From: JACKDW01 sp964621785
Lineage (GTDB): Bacteria > Myxococcota_A > Polyangia > Nannocystales > Nannocystaceae
Length of the DNA stretch: 64,000 nt
NCBI GenBank assembly: GCA_964621785.1
Contig: CAZUPD010000022.1
Coordinates: 1 to 64,000 of the forward strand
Direction of reading: 5' to 3'
Made by a program: the position numbers and the translations under genes
In this document: piece after piece, positions 25,925-35,138 of the stretch
How positions within the stretch are numbered: position 1 is the first letter of the stretch
Layout of the letters: the number at the start of each line of letters is the position of its first letter
Notes under the pieces: model-generated
What the model saw: the letters and a program-made list of their open reading frames with translations, nothing else
Databases searched by the model: none
What the model was told of the DNA's origin: nothing

Positions 25925-27580
25925 ATGCTGTTTCCCACCTTCGACTTTCTCCTGTTCGCGCTCCCGGTCATCGCCGGGTTTTGGCTGCTGGCGGATCGAA
26001 AGTGGGCGCGGGTGTTCCTGCTCCTGTTCGCCAGTTACTTCTTTTATATGGCGGGCCCGAAGACGGAACCCCCGCCTGCGCCCTGGTACTTCGCCGGTCT
26101 GTTGGTGTTTTCGTCGGTGCTCGACTTTGTCTGTGGCAAGGCGATCCACGGGCTGGCCGAAGCCAGTGAATCCGAAAACGAAGTGGTCGCCAAGGCGGCC
26201 CAGCGCAAACGCAATCTGTGGTTGTACGCGAGTCTCATCGGCAACCTCGGACTGCTCGGGTACTTCAAGTACTTCAACTTCTTTATGCAGGCGTTCGCCG
26301 ATATGGCGGCGACCGTCGGAGTTTCGGTCACGGCGCTGCATCTCGATGTTGTCCTGCCGCTGGGGATCAGTTTCTACACGTTTCAAAGCCTCAGCTACAC
26401 CATCGATGTCTGGCGCGGACGGTTGCAGCCGGAGACCTCGTTTATCCGGTTTGCCCTGTTTGTCGCCTTCTTCCCGCAGTTGGTTGCGGGGCCGATTGTG
26501 CGGGCGAGTCAGTTTCTCCCGCAGTTGCAACGCGGGCCGAGGTTCAGCCGCGAGGGCATTGAGACGGGTGTGTTTCGGATCGCCCGGGGCCTGTGCAAGA
26601 AGGTCATCCTCGGGGATTTCATTGCGGTTCACCTGACCGATCGGATCTTCGACAACCCTGAGACCTTTACATCGCCTGAGCTTTTGGTCGCTCTCTACGG
26701 GTACACGCTGCAGATCTATGCCGACTTCTCGGGCTACTCCGACATCGCCATCGGCCTCGGTCTGATGCTCGGCTTTCGTCTGCCGGAGAACTTCGACCGG
26801 CCGTACCAGTCGCGCGACATCGCCGAGTACTGGCGCCGCTGGCATATGACGCTGTCTTCGTGGCTGCGCGACTACCTGTTTTTTCAACTCCTGGCCAAGT
26901 TTGGAGCGCGCGGCGGGTATTTGGCGGTGTGGCTGACCATGTTCCTGGTTGGGATGTGGCACGGCGCCAGCTGGAACTTTGTCATCTACGCCAACATCCA
27001 CGCGGGTGCGATGGTGTTCAACCGCTGGAACCGACTGCGCAAACGCGATGCGTCCCTGGGCAAGCGTCTGCTCAAATGGGGCTTCGGGCTCAGCATCGCC
27101 GCGGCAGCATTTTTCGCCATCGGCTCGACCTTTTTGCAGCTCTCGGTGGAACAGTCGGTCGGCCTCGCTGGGTTTGTCATCACCGCGGTGTTGATCCTGT
27201 GCGGGCTGCCGCTGTTCACCCGCAAGAGCAGCAAGTGGATGGGCATGATCCACATCTTTATGACCTTCCACCTGTTGGTCATCTCGCGCATCTTCTTCCG
27301 TGCCCCCGACCTCGAGACGGCTCGGGCCTATGTCGCTGGGTTGCTGCAGTTCGACGGCCGGTTCATCCGCCCCGACCTGGTCGACTGGCCGGTTTGGGCG
27401 TTGCTCGCAATCGGTCTCGCCTACCACTTCACCCCCAAAAAATGGGTCGAAACCCACCTTTTCAACTTCTTTCGCCGGATGCCCGGCATCGTCATCGGCC
27501 TCGGCTTCCTGGCACTTTGCTATGGTCTCATGAAGCTGCTCGAGGGGGCACCCCGGGCGTTTATCTACTTCCAGTACTGA
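25925..27580 (+). CDS. MBOAT family O-acyltransferase, DltB/AlgI-like
   Basis: The 551-residue polytopic membrane protein begins MLFPTFDFLLFALPVIAGFW and continues with many hydrophobic segments. It has the MBOAT hallmark WHGASWNFVIY with its catalytic His and the upstream YWRRWHMTLSSWLRDYLFF. DltB and AlgI relatives move acyl groups across the membrane onto extracellular polymers. It starts the seven-gene operon, four bases before the first SGNH gene, and the downstream ligase and carrier point to a DltB-like role. The Met at 25925 was chosen because the family begins just before the first membrane helix; the frame is open further upstream to 25874. Confidence 0.9.
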   Translation: MLFPTFDFLLFALPVIAGFWLLADRKWARVFLLLFASYFFYMAGPKTEPPPAPWYFAGLLVFSSVLDFVCGKAIHGLAEASESENEVVAKAAQRKRNLWLYASLIGNLGLLGYFKYFNFFMQAFADMAATVGVSVTALHLDVVLPLGISFYTFQSLSYTIDVWRGRLQPETSFIRFALFVAFFPQLVAGPIVRASQFLPQLQRGPRFSREGIETGVFRIARGLCKKVILGDFIAVHLTDRIFDNPETFTSPELLVALYGYTLQIYADFSGYSDIAIGLGLMLGFRLPENFDRPYQSRDIAEYWRRWHMTLSSWLRDYLFFQLLAKFGARGGYLAVWLTMFLVGMWHGASWNFVIYANIHAGAMVFNRWNRLRKRDASLGKRLLKWGFGLSIAAAAFFAIGSTFLQLSVEQSVGLAGFVITAVLILCGLPLFTRKSSKWMGMIHIFMTFHLLVISRIFFRAPDLETARAYVAGLLQFDGRFIRPDLVDWPVWALLAIGLAYHFTPKKWVETHLFNFFRRMPGIVIGLGFLALCYGLMKLLEGAPRAFIYFQY

Positions 27581-27584
27581 GTGT

Positions 27585-29147
27585 GTGACCGACGTGAGTG
27601 ATTCGCCCAAGGGCTTGATGGATGTCGATGGCCGCCTGAAACAAAAGGTGGCTGTACAACAAACGCAGGAATCCTCCGGGATGAGCCTGGCGATGCTCGG
27701 GAAAATTGGTCCGGCGATGGCCGTGGTCGCAATCGGGCTGATCCTCGTCTACACCGTGCCCGGGCTGGAGTTCGCACGCCCGTACAAGGATGGGGACCCG
27801 GTCCCGTTTTGGAATGTGATCGGGCGGCCGTTTGAGTCCGAGGCGTTTGCCCAACAGTTAGAGCGCACCAACGAGATCGATAATTTTGCCAACGAGGTGC
27901 TCGCCGAGCCCGACCCGGTGGTCCCACCCGAGCCCAAAAAGGTTGTCGTCCGCAAGCCGAGCGACGGGTTGCCAGCCTATACGCCCAAGGTGGGGGACGA
28001 GAAGCCAGCGGTCCAGTCGATCGAATTGTTTCAAGGCCAGGAGCTCGACCGATTTTTCGCCAGCCTCGCGCGCAGCGATGGCAACCTCGAAGGTGCAATT
28101 ACAAGGGTTTCCCACTGGGGTGATTCGGCGATCGGGATCGACGGGATTCCAGGGGCAATCCGCCGGAGGATGCAGACGCGGTTTGGCGATGCCGGCCACG
28201 GATTTCACCTGATGGCCCAGCCCAACAGCTCGTACCGCCACGGCGAGGTCAAGTTCAAACACAGTGGCTGGAGTCACTGTTTCATCATCTTCCGCTGTCG
28301 TAAATCGACTGGTCTGTACGGCATGGGCGGCACGGTGTTCACCTCGGCCGGTGGTGCAACGAGTACCTTTACCCCCCATCCCACGCGCAGCAGCGGCAGG
28401 TTTTCGAAATTCGAGGTGTGGTACGCCGATCAACCCCGCGGTGGACAGTTTTCGCTTCGCGTCGACAAGGGCGAAAAAACCTTTGTCAATACACGGGCCG
28501 ATGCCTACGAAGAACGCTGGCACGCGCTCGACCTCGAGGATGATACCCATACGATCGAGGTCCGAGCCGCGGGCAAGGGCAAAGTCGAGCTCTTCGGCGT
28601 GACAATGGAGCGCGACAATCCGGGCGTGGTGTGGGATGGACTTTCACAGGTCGGAGCGTTCACCAATCGCCTCAGCGGGCTCGACCCCGAGCAGCTCAAA
28701 GACCACCTGCAGCACCGCCAGACCAACCTCGCAGTGTTCACGTTTGGCGGCAACGACATGATCCGCAAGGTCAGCATGGAGCGCTACGCGGAGGAATACC
28801 GCGAAGTCATCCAGCTGTTTCGCAAGGCGAGGCCCGAAATGGACTGCCTGATCATGGCCCCACTCGATCACGGTGAGCGCAAGGGGGTGCGGATCGTCAG
28901 CCTGCCGATTGTCGCGGAGATGATCGAAGCCCAACGCAGTGTCGCCAGAAGCGAGGGGTGTGCCTTCTTCGATACGGTTGCGGCCATGGGCGGGGAGGGG
29001 TCAGCAGGACGCTGGTTCAAGCGCAAGCCGAGGCTGATCGGCGGAGACCTGTCCCACGCGACTTCCAAGGGGCATCAGGTCATCGGGGAGTTGGTCTTCC
29101 GCGGCATCATCGAGGCCTATGTTGCGTATCGTCGGCGAACACGGTAG
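27585..29147 (+). CDS. Membrane-anchored SGNH/GDSL hydrolase, DltD-like position
   Basis: The 520-residue protein starts at a GTG four bases after the MBOAT gene. It has a cytoplasmic N-terminus, one membrane helix (MAVVAIGLILVYTVPGL, about residues 45-62), a Pro-rich spacer, and an SGNH domain. The catalytic blocks are HWGDSAIG (nucleophile Ser), FGGNDM (Asn) and DLSHATSKGH (Asp/His). A beta-sandwich-like insert lies between blocks I and III (FEVWYADQPRGGQFSLRV), as in the peptidoglycan O-acetylesterase group. The protein should face the periplasm. In a dlt-type system it could transfer or release the acyl group. Confidence 0.85.
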   Translation: MTDVSDSPKGLMDVDGRLKQKVAVQQTQESSGMSLAMLGKIGPAMAVVAIGLILVYTVPGLEFARPYKDGDPVPFWNVIGRPFESEAFAQQLERTNEIDNFANEVLAEPDPVVPPEPKKVVVRKPSDGLPAYTPKVGDEKPAVQSIELFQGQELDRFFASLARSDGNLEGAITRVSHWGDSAIGIDGIPGAIRRRMQTRFGDAGHGFHLMAQPNSSYRHGEVKFKHSGWSHCFIIFRCRKSTGLYGMGGTVFTSAGGATSTFTPHPTRSSGRFSKFEVWYADQPRGGQFSLRVDKGEKTFVNTRADAYEERWHALDLEDDTHTIEVRAAGKGKVELFGVTMERDNPGVVWDGLSQVGAFTNRLSGLDPEQLKDHLQHRQTNLAVFTFGGNDMIRKVSMERYAEEYREVIQLFRKARPEMDCLIMAPLDHGERKGVRIVSLPIVAEMIEAQRSVARSEGCAFFDTVAAMGGEGSAGRWFKRKPRLIGGDLSHATSKGHQVIGELVFRGIIEAYVAYRRRTR

Positions 29148-29159
29148 CCACAGGCGTCC

Positions 29160-30725
29160 ATGGCTCTGCATCACGCATTTCTAGCGATCGCCGACCAATC
29201 TCCCCAGCGCATCGCCCTCGAGATCGATCGCGAGCAAATCACCTACGCGAGGTTGCGAGAGCCCGCCTTGCGTGTCGCAGCCACACTGATGCGCCTGCGC
29301 AAACCCGGAGCGCCGCTGACCGCCGTGCTGGGTCAGCGCACTCACGAGTGTTTTGCCGGGATCCTCGGTGTCCTCTGCTCCGGTCATGGCTATGTGCCGA
29401 TGATTCCCAGCTACCCCGCGCCGCGCTTGGCCCACATGATCACGCGCGCCGAGGTGCAGGCGCTGGTGGTCGACAGCTACGGCGAGAAGGTCTTGCCCGA
29501 GGTTTTAAAGTTGCTCGAGCAACCGATCACAGTGTTGCGGTTGGCTCCCCGCGGTGATGTGGATCCCGGGATCCATACGCTCCTAGGGCCCGACGACATC
29601 GATGCTGCCGACACGTGGCAGGCACCCGAAGTTGCCGACGATGCCATCGCCTACCTCCTGTTCACCTCGGGAAGCACCGGTCAACCCAAGGGCGTGATGG
29701 TGGCCCACCGCAACATCGAGCGGTTTTTAAAGGTCGTGACCGAGCGCTACAACTTCGGTCCCGACGATCGATTCTCCCACCTGTTCGAAACGACATTTGA
29801 TCTCTCGCTGCTCGATTTGTTCGCCCCGTGGAGCCTCGGCGCGTGTCTGTGTGTGCCCGATGAACGCGGCCGAATGCTGCCCGCCCAGTACGTTCGGGAT
29901 TCCCAAATAAGTGTTTGGTTTTCAGTACCTTCGGCCGCATTGTTAATGAAAAACATGCGCCTGCTAGATCCCGGTTCGTTCCCCGGTTTACGGGTGTCGT
30001 TGTTCTGCGGCGAAGCTCTTCCGGTGCCCGTCGCCGAGGCGTGGAAATTGGCTGCGCCCAGCTCATTGGTCGAGAATATCTACGGCCCGACCGAACTGAC
30101 CCTCGCGTGTACGGCCTATCCGATCGACGAGCGATTGCGTGCACAAGCAATGAACGAAGTCGTGCCGATCGGCGATCCGTTTCCCGGGATGCGGGCCAAG
30201 GTTGTCGACCCGGATCTGCGCGAAGTCAGTCCCGGCGAGACCGGTGAGTTGCTCATGGCCGGACCCCAAGTCGCGCTTGGGTACTGGCGCGACCCCGACA
30301 AAACAGCCGCCGCGTTTGTTGTCCCGCCCGGCGAGAGCGAAACGTTCTATCGCACCGGCGACCGGGTCCGGCGACCGGCAGCCGACGGCGAACCTTTGAT
30401 TTTTTTGGGGCGTATCGATCATCAGGTCAAAATCCGCGGGCACCGGGTCGAGCTCGGTGAAGTCGAAGCCGCAGTCATGAGCGAAGCACAGGTCGATACA
30501 GCCGTTGCCATCGGCTGGCCGCTCACCTCGGCCGGCTGTGCCGAGGGCATCGTTGTGTGGATCGAAGGCCAGCAAGCGCCCGACCGCAGTGTGCAACGCC
30601 GCCTGCGGGAACGTTTGCCGCGTTACATGGTCCCCAAACAGATTTTGGCGGTGCCCAAGTTTCCCCTCAATCAAAACGGCAAAATTGATCGCAAGGCCCT
30701 CGCGGCTACGTTGTTGGACAGTTAA
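29160..30725 (+). CDS. DltA-like acyl/aminoacyl adenylating ligase
   Basis: The 521-residue enzyme belongs to the AMP-forming adenylate superfamily. The P-loop-like A3 motif is LLFTSGSTGQPKG, A5 is NIYGPTE, A7 is YRTGD, and the A10 Lys lies in NQNGKID. The segment LFCGEALP matches DltA, whose FCGE Cys lies in the D-alanine pocket, and TTFDLSLLDLF also fits DltA better than NRPS domains. It therefore probably activates D-alanine or a related amino acid and loads the carrier protein encoded three bases downstream. Substrate identity is an inference. It starts 12 bases after the SGNH gene. Confidence 0.88.
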   Translation: MALHHAFLAIADQSPQRIALEIDREQITYARLREPALRVAATLMRLRKPGAPLTAVLGQRTHECFAGILGVLCSGHGYVPMIPSYPAPRLAHMITRAEVQALVVDSYGEKVLPEVLKLLEQPITVLRLAPRGDVDPGIHTLLGPDDIDAADTWQAPEVADDAIAYLLFTSGSTGQPKGVMVAHRNIERFLKVVTERYNFGPDDRFSHLFETTFDLSLLDLFAPWSLGACLCVPDERGRMLPAQYVRDSQISVWFSVPSAALLMKNMRLLDPGSFPGLRVSLFCGEALPVPVAEAWKLAAPSSLVENIYGPTELTLACTAYPIDERLRAQAMNEVVPIGDPFPGMRAKVVDPDLREVSPGETGELLMAGPQVALGYWRDPDKTAAAFVVPPGESETFYRTGDRVRRPAADGEPLIFLGRIDHQVKIRGHRVELGEVEAAVMSEAQVDTAVAIGWPLTSAGCAEGIVVWIEGQQAPDRSVQRRLRERLPRYMVPKQILAVPKFPLNQNGKIDRKALAATLLDS

Positions 30726-30728
30726 CCC

Positions 30729-30983
30729 ATGCAGCAGCTCACACGCAAAGCACTTCTCGACTATCTCGAACAGCACTCGCGCGAGGATCTCGCGGACGTC
30801 AAAGATGACACCGAGCTGTTCTCCTCCGGGATCATCGACTCGTTTGCCATGGTCGAGTTGTTGATGTTCCTCGAAAAATTTACCGGTTCGAAGCTCGGAC
30901 CTGAAGATATCGATCTCGACAACCTCGACTCGGTCTCGCGGATCCTCAAGTTTGTCGAGCGGCGCCAGGCCGGTAAGAAGTAG
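30729..30983 (+). CDS. DltC-like acyl carrier protein
   Basis: The 84-residue product is a stand-alone carrier protein. The phosphopantetheine Ser lies in GIIDSFAMVELL, matching the DltC pattern LLDSF, and LFSSGIIDSF sits at the expected position (about residue 37). Carrier proteins of this type receive the adenylated amino acid from the ligase and deliver it to the MBOAT protein. It lies three bases after the ligase gene and nine before the sulfotransferase gene, in the middle of the operon. Confidence 0.9.
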   Translation: MQQLTRKALLDYLEQHSREDLADVKDDTELFSSGIIDSFAMVELLMFLEKFTGSKLGPEDIDLDNLDSVSRILKFVERRQAGKK

Positions 30984-30992
30984 CGAAGGCCC

Positions 30993-31925
30993 ATGTCGAC
31001 AGACCTCGCCAAGCCTCCGGGTATCGTCATCCTCGGCGCGCCGCGTTCGGGGACGACCCTGTTGCGACGGTTACTCGACGCCCATCCTAACCTCGCCTGT
31101 CCGCCCGAGACCTATCTACTGTCGGCCTGCGCACGGTTTTTACATGAAGAGACCTTTGCCCACGGTCTGCGGATCGGCGTACTCCTAGGCCTGAGTTACG
31201 CAGACGTTTCAGAAGCCGAAGTTCTCCGACGCCTGCGCGAGTTCGCCTTTGGATTCTTGCAGCAGCATGCCGAAGCCAAACAAAAACCGCGTTGGGTCGA
31301 AAAAACTGCCTTCGATGCTTTTCATGTGCCCGCGATCCGCAAGCTGTGTCAAGGGCATGTACGATTCTTGTGTCTACAACGACATGGCCTCGACGTTGTC
31401 TTAAGCCTCGAAGAGCTGGTCAAGAAAACCGGTGGATATGTCGAGGAGCTTCACACCTATCTGCGCCGCTATCCCGAGCCCTACGAAGCCTTTGCCCGGG
31501 CTTGGGTCGATGTTGCCCAACAACTCGCCGACCTAGTCGACACCGATGAGCTGTCGATGGCGATTCGCTACGAAGATTTGGTCGACGACCCCGAAGCTGT
31601 GTTGCGGCAGGTGCTCGCGTTTGTCGACGAGCCGTGGGATGACCAACTCATTGCACGTGCACTCGATCAAACGGGAGGTGTGGGCTTTGGCGACTGGAAG
31701 ACCTACGCCAAATCCACCATCGATCGTTCGAGCGTCGGTCGGTATCGCAGTCTTCCCACGCCCGTGCGTTCGCATCTCGCAGCGATTTGCAACCCGACCC
31801 TTGAGCGGCTGGGCTACGACCGGGTCGAGACCGTCGCCGACGAAGATGCCGAGGCGGCGCGCCGGCGCTACGAGCTCGGCCTCTACCTCAACCGTTTGAA
31901 ACGGAGCAAACAATCGGACACATGA
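30993..31925 (+). CDS. PAPS-dependent sulfotransferase
   Basis: The 310-residue protein has the 5'-phosphosulfate-binding loop in GAPRSGTTLLRRLLDAHPNL and a 3'-phosphate-binding region around CLQRHGLDVVLS, as in the sulfotransferase family. It transfers sulfate from 3'-phosphoadenosine-5'-phosphosulfate, usually to hydroxyl groups of carbohydrates or lipids, in the cytoplasm or on a membrane-associated acceptor. No signal peptide or membrane segment is seen. It is embedded in the dlt-like operon, which is unusual because known dlt clusters have no sulfotransferase. The ATG at 30993 has a good spacing to the ACP gene. Confidence 0.85.
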   Translation: MSTDLAKPPGIVILGAPRSGTTLLRRLLDAHPNLACPPETYLLSACARFLHEETFAHGLRIGVLLGLSYADVSEAEVLRRLREFAFGFLQQHAEAKQKPRWVEKTAFDAFHVPAIRKLCQGHVRFLCLQRHGLDVVLSLEELVKKTGGYVEELHTYLRRYPEPYEAFARAWVDVAQQLADLVDTDELSMAIRYEDLVDDPEAVLRQVLAFVDEPWDDQLIARALDQTGGVGFGDWKTYAKSTIDRSSVGRYRSLPTPVRSHLAAICNPTLERLGYDRVETVADEDAEAARRRYELGLYLNRLKRSKQSDT

Positions 31926-32056
31926 ACGGAAGCGTGACCCCCTCTCACCAAGAGCTCGCCGTGAGGCCTGTTCCTCGGGCGCACACAGGCACACGCCGAT
32001 GTCCCACGAGGCGAACTCGTCGGGCGGATCGTTGGGACCAACCTGCTCGCACCTCG

Positions 32057-33640
32057 ATGGGAGCACGCAGCAGGGGAGGGATTGTCAAAAAAAATACATG
32101 GTGCGGATCGCTTTGTGTACTTACATGCTTGCTTGCCTGCCGAACCGAGTCGCCGCCCGCGACCACCACGATGCCTCCGACGGTGATGGCGGAACCGAGT
32201 CAACCGGCCGTTGTCGAGCCGCCATCGACCGTGACGGAGCCGGTCGAGACAGTCGACCCCACAAAACGACCAGTGTTGACCCCGGAAATCAGGGCCGCGC
32301 GCGTGTATGCACAACAAACTGTGCTCGCCAAGTCGGCGCCCCTGCAACCGGATCTCATGCCACTACCCGATGGGCCGCTCCCGGGTAAAGCCCTCGCAGC
32401 CGAACCGATGCCCGGCTTTTTTACCCAACTCGAAGTTCCCGACGGGCAAAATCCACTCCAGAGTTTTGAGACGGCCCTGAAAGAGCTCCAAGCGGGGACC
32501 CGCAAGAAACCTGTTCGATTAGCCATGTATGGAGCTTCTGGCACCGCAGTCGACCTGTGGACGGCCTACCTTCGTGCCTACCTGCACAAACGCTTTGGCG
32601 ATGGCGGTCCGGGGATGATCGCCGCTGCTCCCCCCACCAAGTGGTATCGCCACCACGAGTTTGTCGTCTCGGCCTCGTCGCTCAAGCGTCACTGGACCAA
32701 GCACAACTCCTACCGCCACAAAGATCCGGACAGCAAGGGATTGTTTGGGGCCATGGGAGTGGCGATGAGTGCCAAACATAAGCGTGCCTATACAATTATT
32801 TCGCCGAGCAAACGATCTGTCAGCGCCCTCGCGGTCACGACGTTCGACTTTTTTCATCTCGTCAAGCCGCGCGGAGGCAGCTATGTCGTCAAGGTCGATG
32901 GCAAGCGCGTCGCGGAGGTTTCGACCAAGGCAAAAAAGCGTAAAGATCCACCGAAACTCGGGTCTCATCGCATCGAAGTTGAGGCCGCGGAGCACGAGGT
33001 CCGGATAGAGCTCAAGGGCAATGGCGACGTCCGGTTCCTTGGAGTCGCAGCCGAAACCGGCACACCCGGGGTTGTGGTCGATAACTTTGGTGTCGACGGA
33101 GCTCGGATCGCCAACCTCAAACTATGGGACAAACCGCTGTGGCAGGAACATCTGCGTCAACGAGACCCTGTTCTCTACACCCTGCACTTTGGGACCAACA
33201 CGGCGGTCGATGAAGATGAGTCGATGACCAAGTACGAAAGGGACTACCGCGCCGCCCTCGATATGTTTCGAGAGGCTGTCCCCAACGCCAGTTGCGTCGT
33301 GCTCGGTCCCAGTGACTTTCCCAAGGTCGACGGCGAGGTCGTTACCCCACGACCGCGGATCGGCGAAATTCGCGAGGCCCAGCGAAAACTTGCAGCCGAG
33401 TACGGATGTGCTTTTTGGGACATGCTCAAGTTTGTCGGCGGAGAGGGGGCCCAGGCCGCGTGGGTCCAGGCCGAACTCACCCGCAAGGACTATCTCCACC
33501 TGACACGCAATGGTTACGTGCGGTGGGGGATCGGCCTGACCGATGCCCTCATGTACAACTACGACAGGTCTCGCCAGCAACGGGGCGAGCTCGACACAGC
33601 AGCGACGAATCCAGATGTTGCCCCAACTCCGACTCCGTAA
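32057..33640 (+). CDS. SGNH hydrolase lipoprotein, second copy
   Basis: The 527-residue protein starts at the ATG at 32057, although the frame is open from 31922. Its signal (GSLCVLTCLLACRTES) has a lipobox at LLAC. A Pro/Thr linker precedes the SGNH domain. The nucleophile is in YGASGTA, the Asn in HFGTNTA, and the Asp/His pair in DYLHLTRNG. The block RFGDGGPGMIA after the nucleophile is shared with the other two copies. A beta-rich insert lies between blocks I and III. Sequence identity to the first copy is low outside the blocks. Role in the operon: hydrolase or transferase for ester groups on a surface polymer, by inference. A poly-A run near the signal peptide (32087-32094) was checked for a frameshift, but the frame is intact. 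Confidence 0.8.
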   Translation: MGARSRGGIVKKNTWCGSLCVLTCLLACRTESPPATTTMPPTVMAEPSQPAVVEPPSTVTEPVETVDPTKRPVLTPEIRAARVYAQQTVLAKSAPLQPDLMPLPDGPLPGKALAAEPMPGFFTQLEVPDGQNPLQSFETALKELQAGTRKKPVRLAMYGASGTAVDLWTAYLRAYLHKRFGDGGPGMIAAAPPTKWYRHHEFVVSASSLKRHWTKHNSYRHKDPDSKGLFGAMGVAMSAKHKRAYTIISPSKRSVSALAVTTFDFFHLVKPRGGSYVVKVDGKRVAEVSTKAKKRKDPPKLGSHRIEVEAAEHEVRIELKGNGDVRFLGVAAETGTPGVVVDNFGVDGARIANLKLWDKPLWQEHLRQRDPVLYTLHFGTNTAVDEDESMTKYERDYRAALDMFREAVPNASCVVLGPSDFPKVDGEVVTPRPRIGEIREAQRKLAAEYGCAFWDMLKFVGGEGAQAAWVQAELTRKDYLHLTRNGYVRWGIGLTDALMYNYDRSRQQRGELDTAATNPDVAPTPTP

Positions 33641-35060
33641 TTTTTTGTGTGGATACACGAATGTTTCCACGCGTCTTCTCGCAACCGGTCTCTGGTGTAG
33701 CCTCGTGGTCGCAGGTTGTGCCCAATCGACGGGTGGAAGTCAGGATGCCGTGACCAAGCCCGCGAGCGGAGAGCAGGTTTCGGCCGACAAGGCTCCTGCT
33801 CCTGTGGTCGAGCCCGAGCCCCCCGAGCACGTCGAACAACCGAAGCCCGAAACGCCCGACAAACCGGCCTGGGAACCGCGTGAAGACGATCGCGTGACGC
33901 CCCACCAGCCGCTTGAGCACCCCGAGGCACTCGCATATTTTTACGATCGACTCGCCGTCATCGACGATGGTGCGGCCAACGGCGACAACACGGTTGGCCT
34001 CGCCAGGGTTGTGCACCTCGGTGCGTCGATGATTGGCACCGACGATTTGACGTCGATCCTGCGCGAGAAATTCCAAACCCGATTCGGAGATGGAGGCGCG
34101 GGATTGGTGCTGATGCACCGATACATGTCGAACTATCTCCACCGTTGGGTCGAACTCAAGTCCAGCGGCTGGGACGACTGCTACATCGCCTACCTGTGCC
34201 TCAAAGACGGGCACTACGGGCTCGGTGGGACCGCATTTTGGCCGCGGGACAGCTCCGCAACAACCAAGATCTCAACCCGCAAGCACGAGCTCGGCGACGA
34301 AGTGTCGAAGTTTGAGGTTTGGTACGCCGACACGCCCCACGGCGGCAATCTCGAAATCCGCGTCGACGGTGGTGAAAAAGTTGTACTTGAAACAAATTCC
34401 GACGAACTTACCGACCGCTATCACCCGATCGACGTCGAGCAAGGCCCGCATGCCATCGAGGTCACAGCACGCCACGGTAGGCGTACACGCGCCTACGGGG
34501 TTGTGTTGGAGACTGATGGGCCTGGCATCGTCTGGGATCAATTTAGCTGGCTCGGCGCGTTTACCAAGCGCCTACACGGCTACAACCCCGAACATATCAA
34601 AGGCCAGATCGCCCACCGCGATCCCGATTTAATTGCATTTACATACGGTGGTAACGACCTGCGGCGGGTGGCCAATAAGAAACTCGACGCCGAGAAGTAC
34701 AAACAGGAATACCTCGAGGGGATCCAGCGGGTTCGCGCCGGAAAACCCGAGGCCTCGTGCTTGGTCATTGGTATCACCGATCGCGGCAAATCACTGACGT
34801 TCACCATCCTGCCAGAACATGTACAGACAATTGTCGATGGCCAACGAGCAGCGGCCGAAGCCGCTGGCTGTGCCTTCTTCGACACCTACATGGCGATGGG
34901 GGGGCCGGGAAGCCTCAAAAAGTGGATGAAGCAGCGACCCCCGCTCGCGGCTAAGGACCTCAAACACCTCAACCACAGGGGGAGAGAAGTGTTTGGAGGA
35001 TGGGTCTACGACGCCATCATGGCCGGGTATATCGATCACCGGCTTCGGAAAAACGGCTAG
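33615..35060 (+). CDS. SGNH hydrolase lipoprotein, third copy
   Basis: The 481-residue product from the ATG at 33615 overlaps the end of the preceding gene by 26 bases. It has a signal with lipobox (LVVAGC), a Pro/Glu linker (about residues 40-100), and an SGNH domain with the nucleophile in LGASMIG, Asn in YGGNDL and Asp/His in DLKHLNHRG. The same RFGDGGAG block and the same inserted beta-sandwich region (FEVWYADTPHGGNLEIRV) as in the first copy are present, so copies one and three are the closer pair. All three retain the catalytic residues. It ends the operon, before a stem-loop at 35108. Confidence 0.82.
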   Translation: MLPQLRLRNFLCGYTNVSTRLLATGLWCSLVVAGCAQSTGGSQDAVTKPASGEQVSADKAPAPVVEPEPPEHVEQPKPETPDKPAWEPREDDRVTPHQPLEHPEALAYFYDRLAVIDDGAANGDNTVGLARVVHLGASMIGTDDLTSILREKFQTRFGDGGAGLVLMHRYMSNYLHRWVELKSSGWDDCYIAYLCLKDGHYGLGGTAFWPRDSSATTKISTRKHELGDEVSKFEVWYADTPHGGNLEIRVDGGEKVVLETNSDELTDRYHPIDVEQGPHAIEVTARHGRRTRAYGVVLETDGPGIVWDQFSWLGAFTKRLHGYNPEHIKGQIAHRDPDLIAFTYGGNDLRRVANKKLDAEKYKQEYLEGIQRVRAGKPEASCLVIGITDRGKSLTFTILPEHVQTIVDGQRAAAEAAGCAFFDTYMAMGGPGSLKKWMKQRPPLAAKDLKHLNHRGREVFGGWVYDAIMAGYIDHRLRKNG

Positions 35061-35107
35061 GGCCGCGGAACCGATCCGCTCAACCTGCGAGGTGGTGGTG
35101 CATGCTG

Positions 35108-35126
35108 CACGCTCCGATCGAGCGTG
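35108..35126. terminator. Bidirectional terminator hairpin between convergent genes
   Basis: CACGCTC and GAGCGTG pair perfectly (7 bp) around CGATC. The hairpin lies between the convergent third SGNH gene (stop 35060) and the TPR gene (stop 35139), so it could serve both. No strong T-tract is present on either side. Confidence 0.5.
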
Positions 35127-35138
35127 TACGTTGATGAC

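Noticed and set aside
25832..27610. A 592-residue open frame on the minus strand opposite the MBOAT gene
   Set aside because: It mirrors the strongly biased MBOAT coding sequence and is rich in Glu, Gln and Arg, without any recognisable family or ribosome-binding site.
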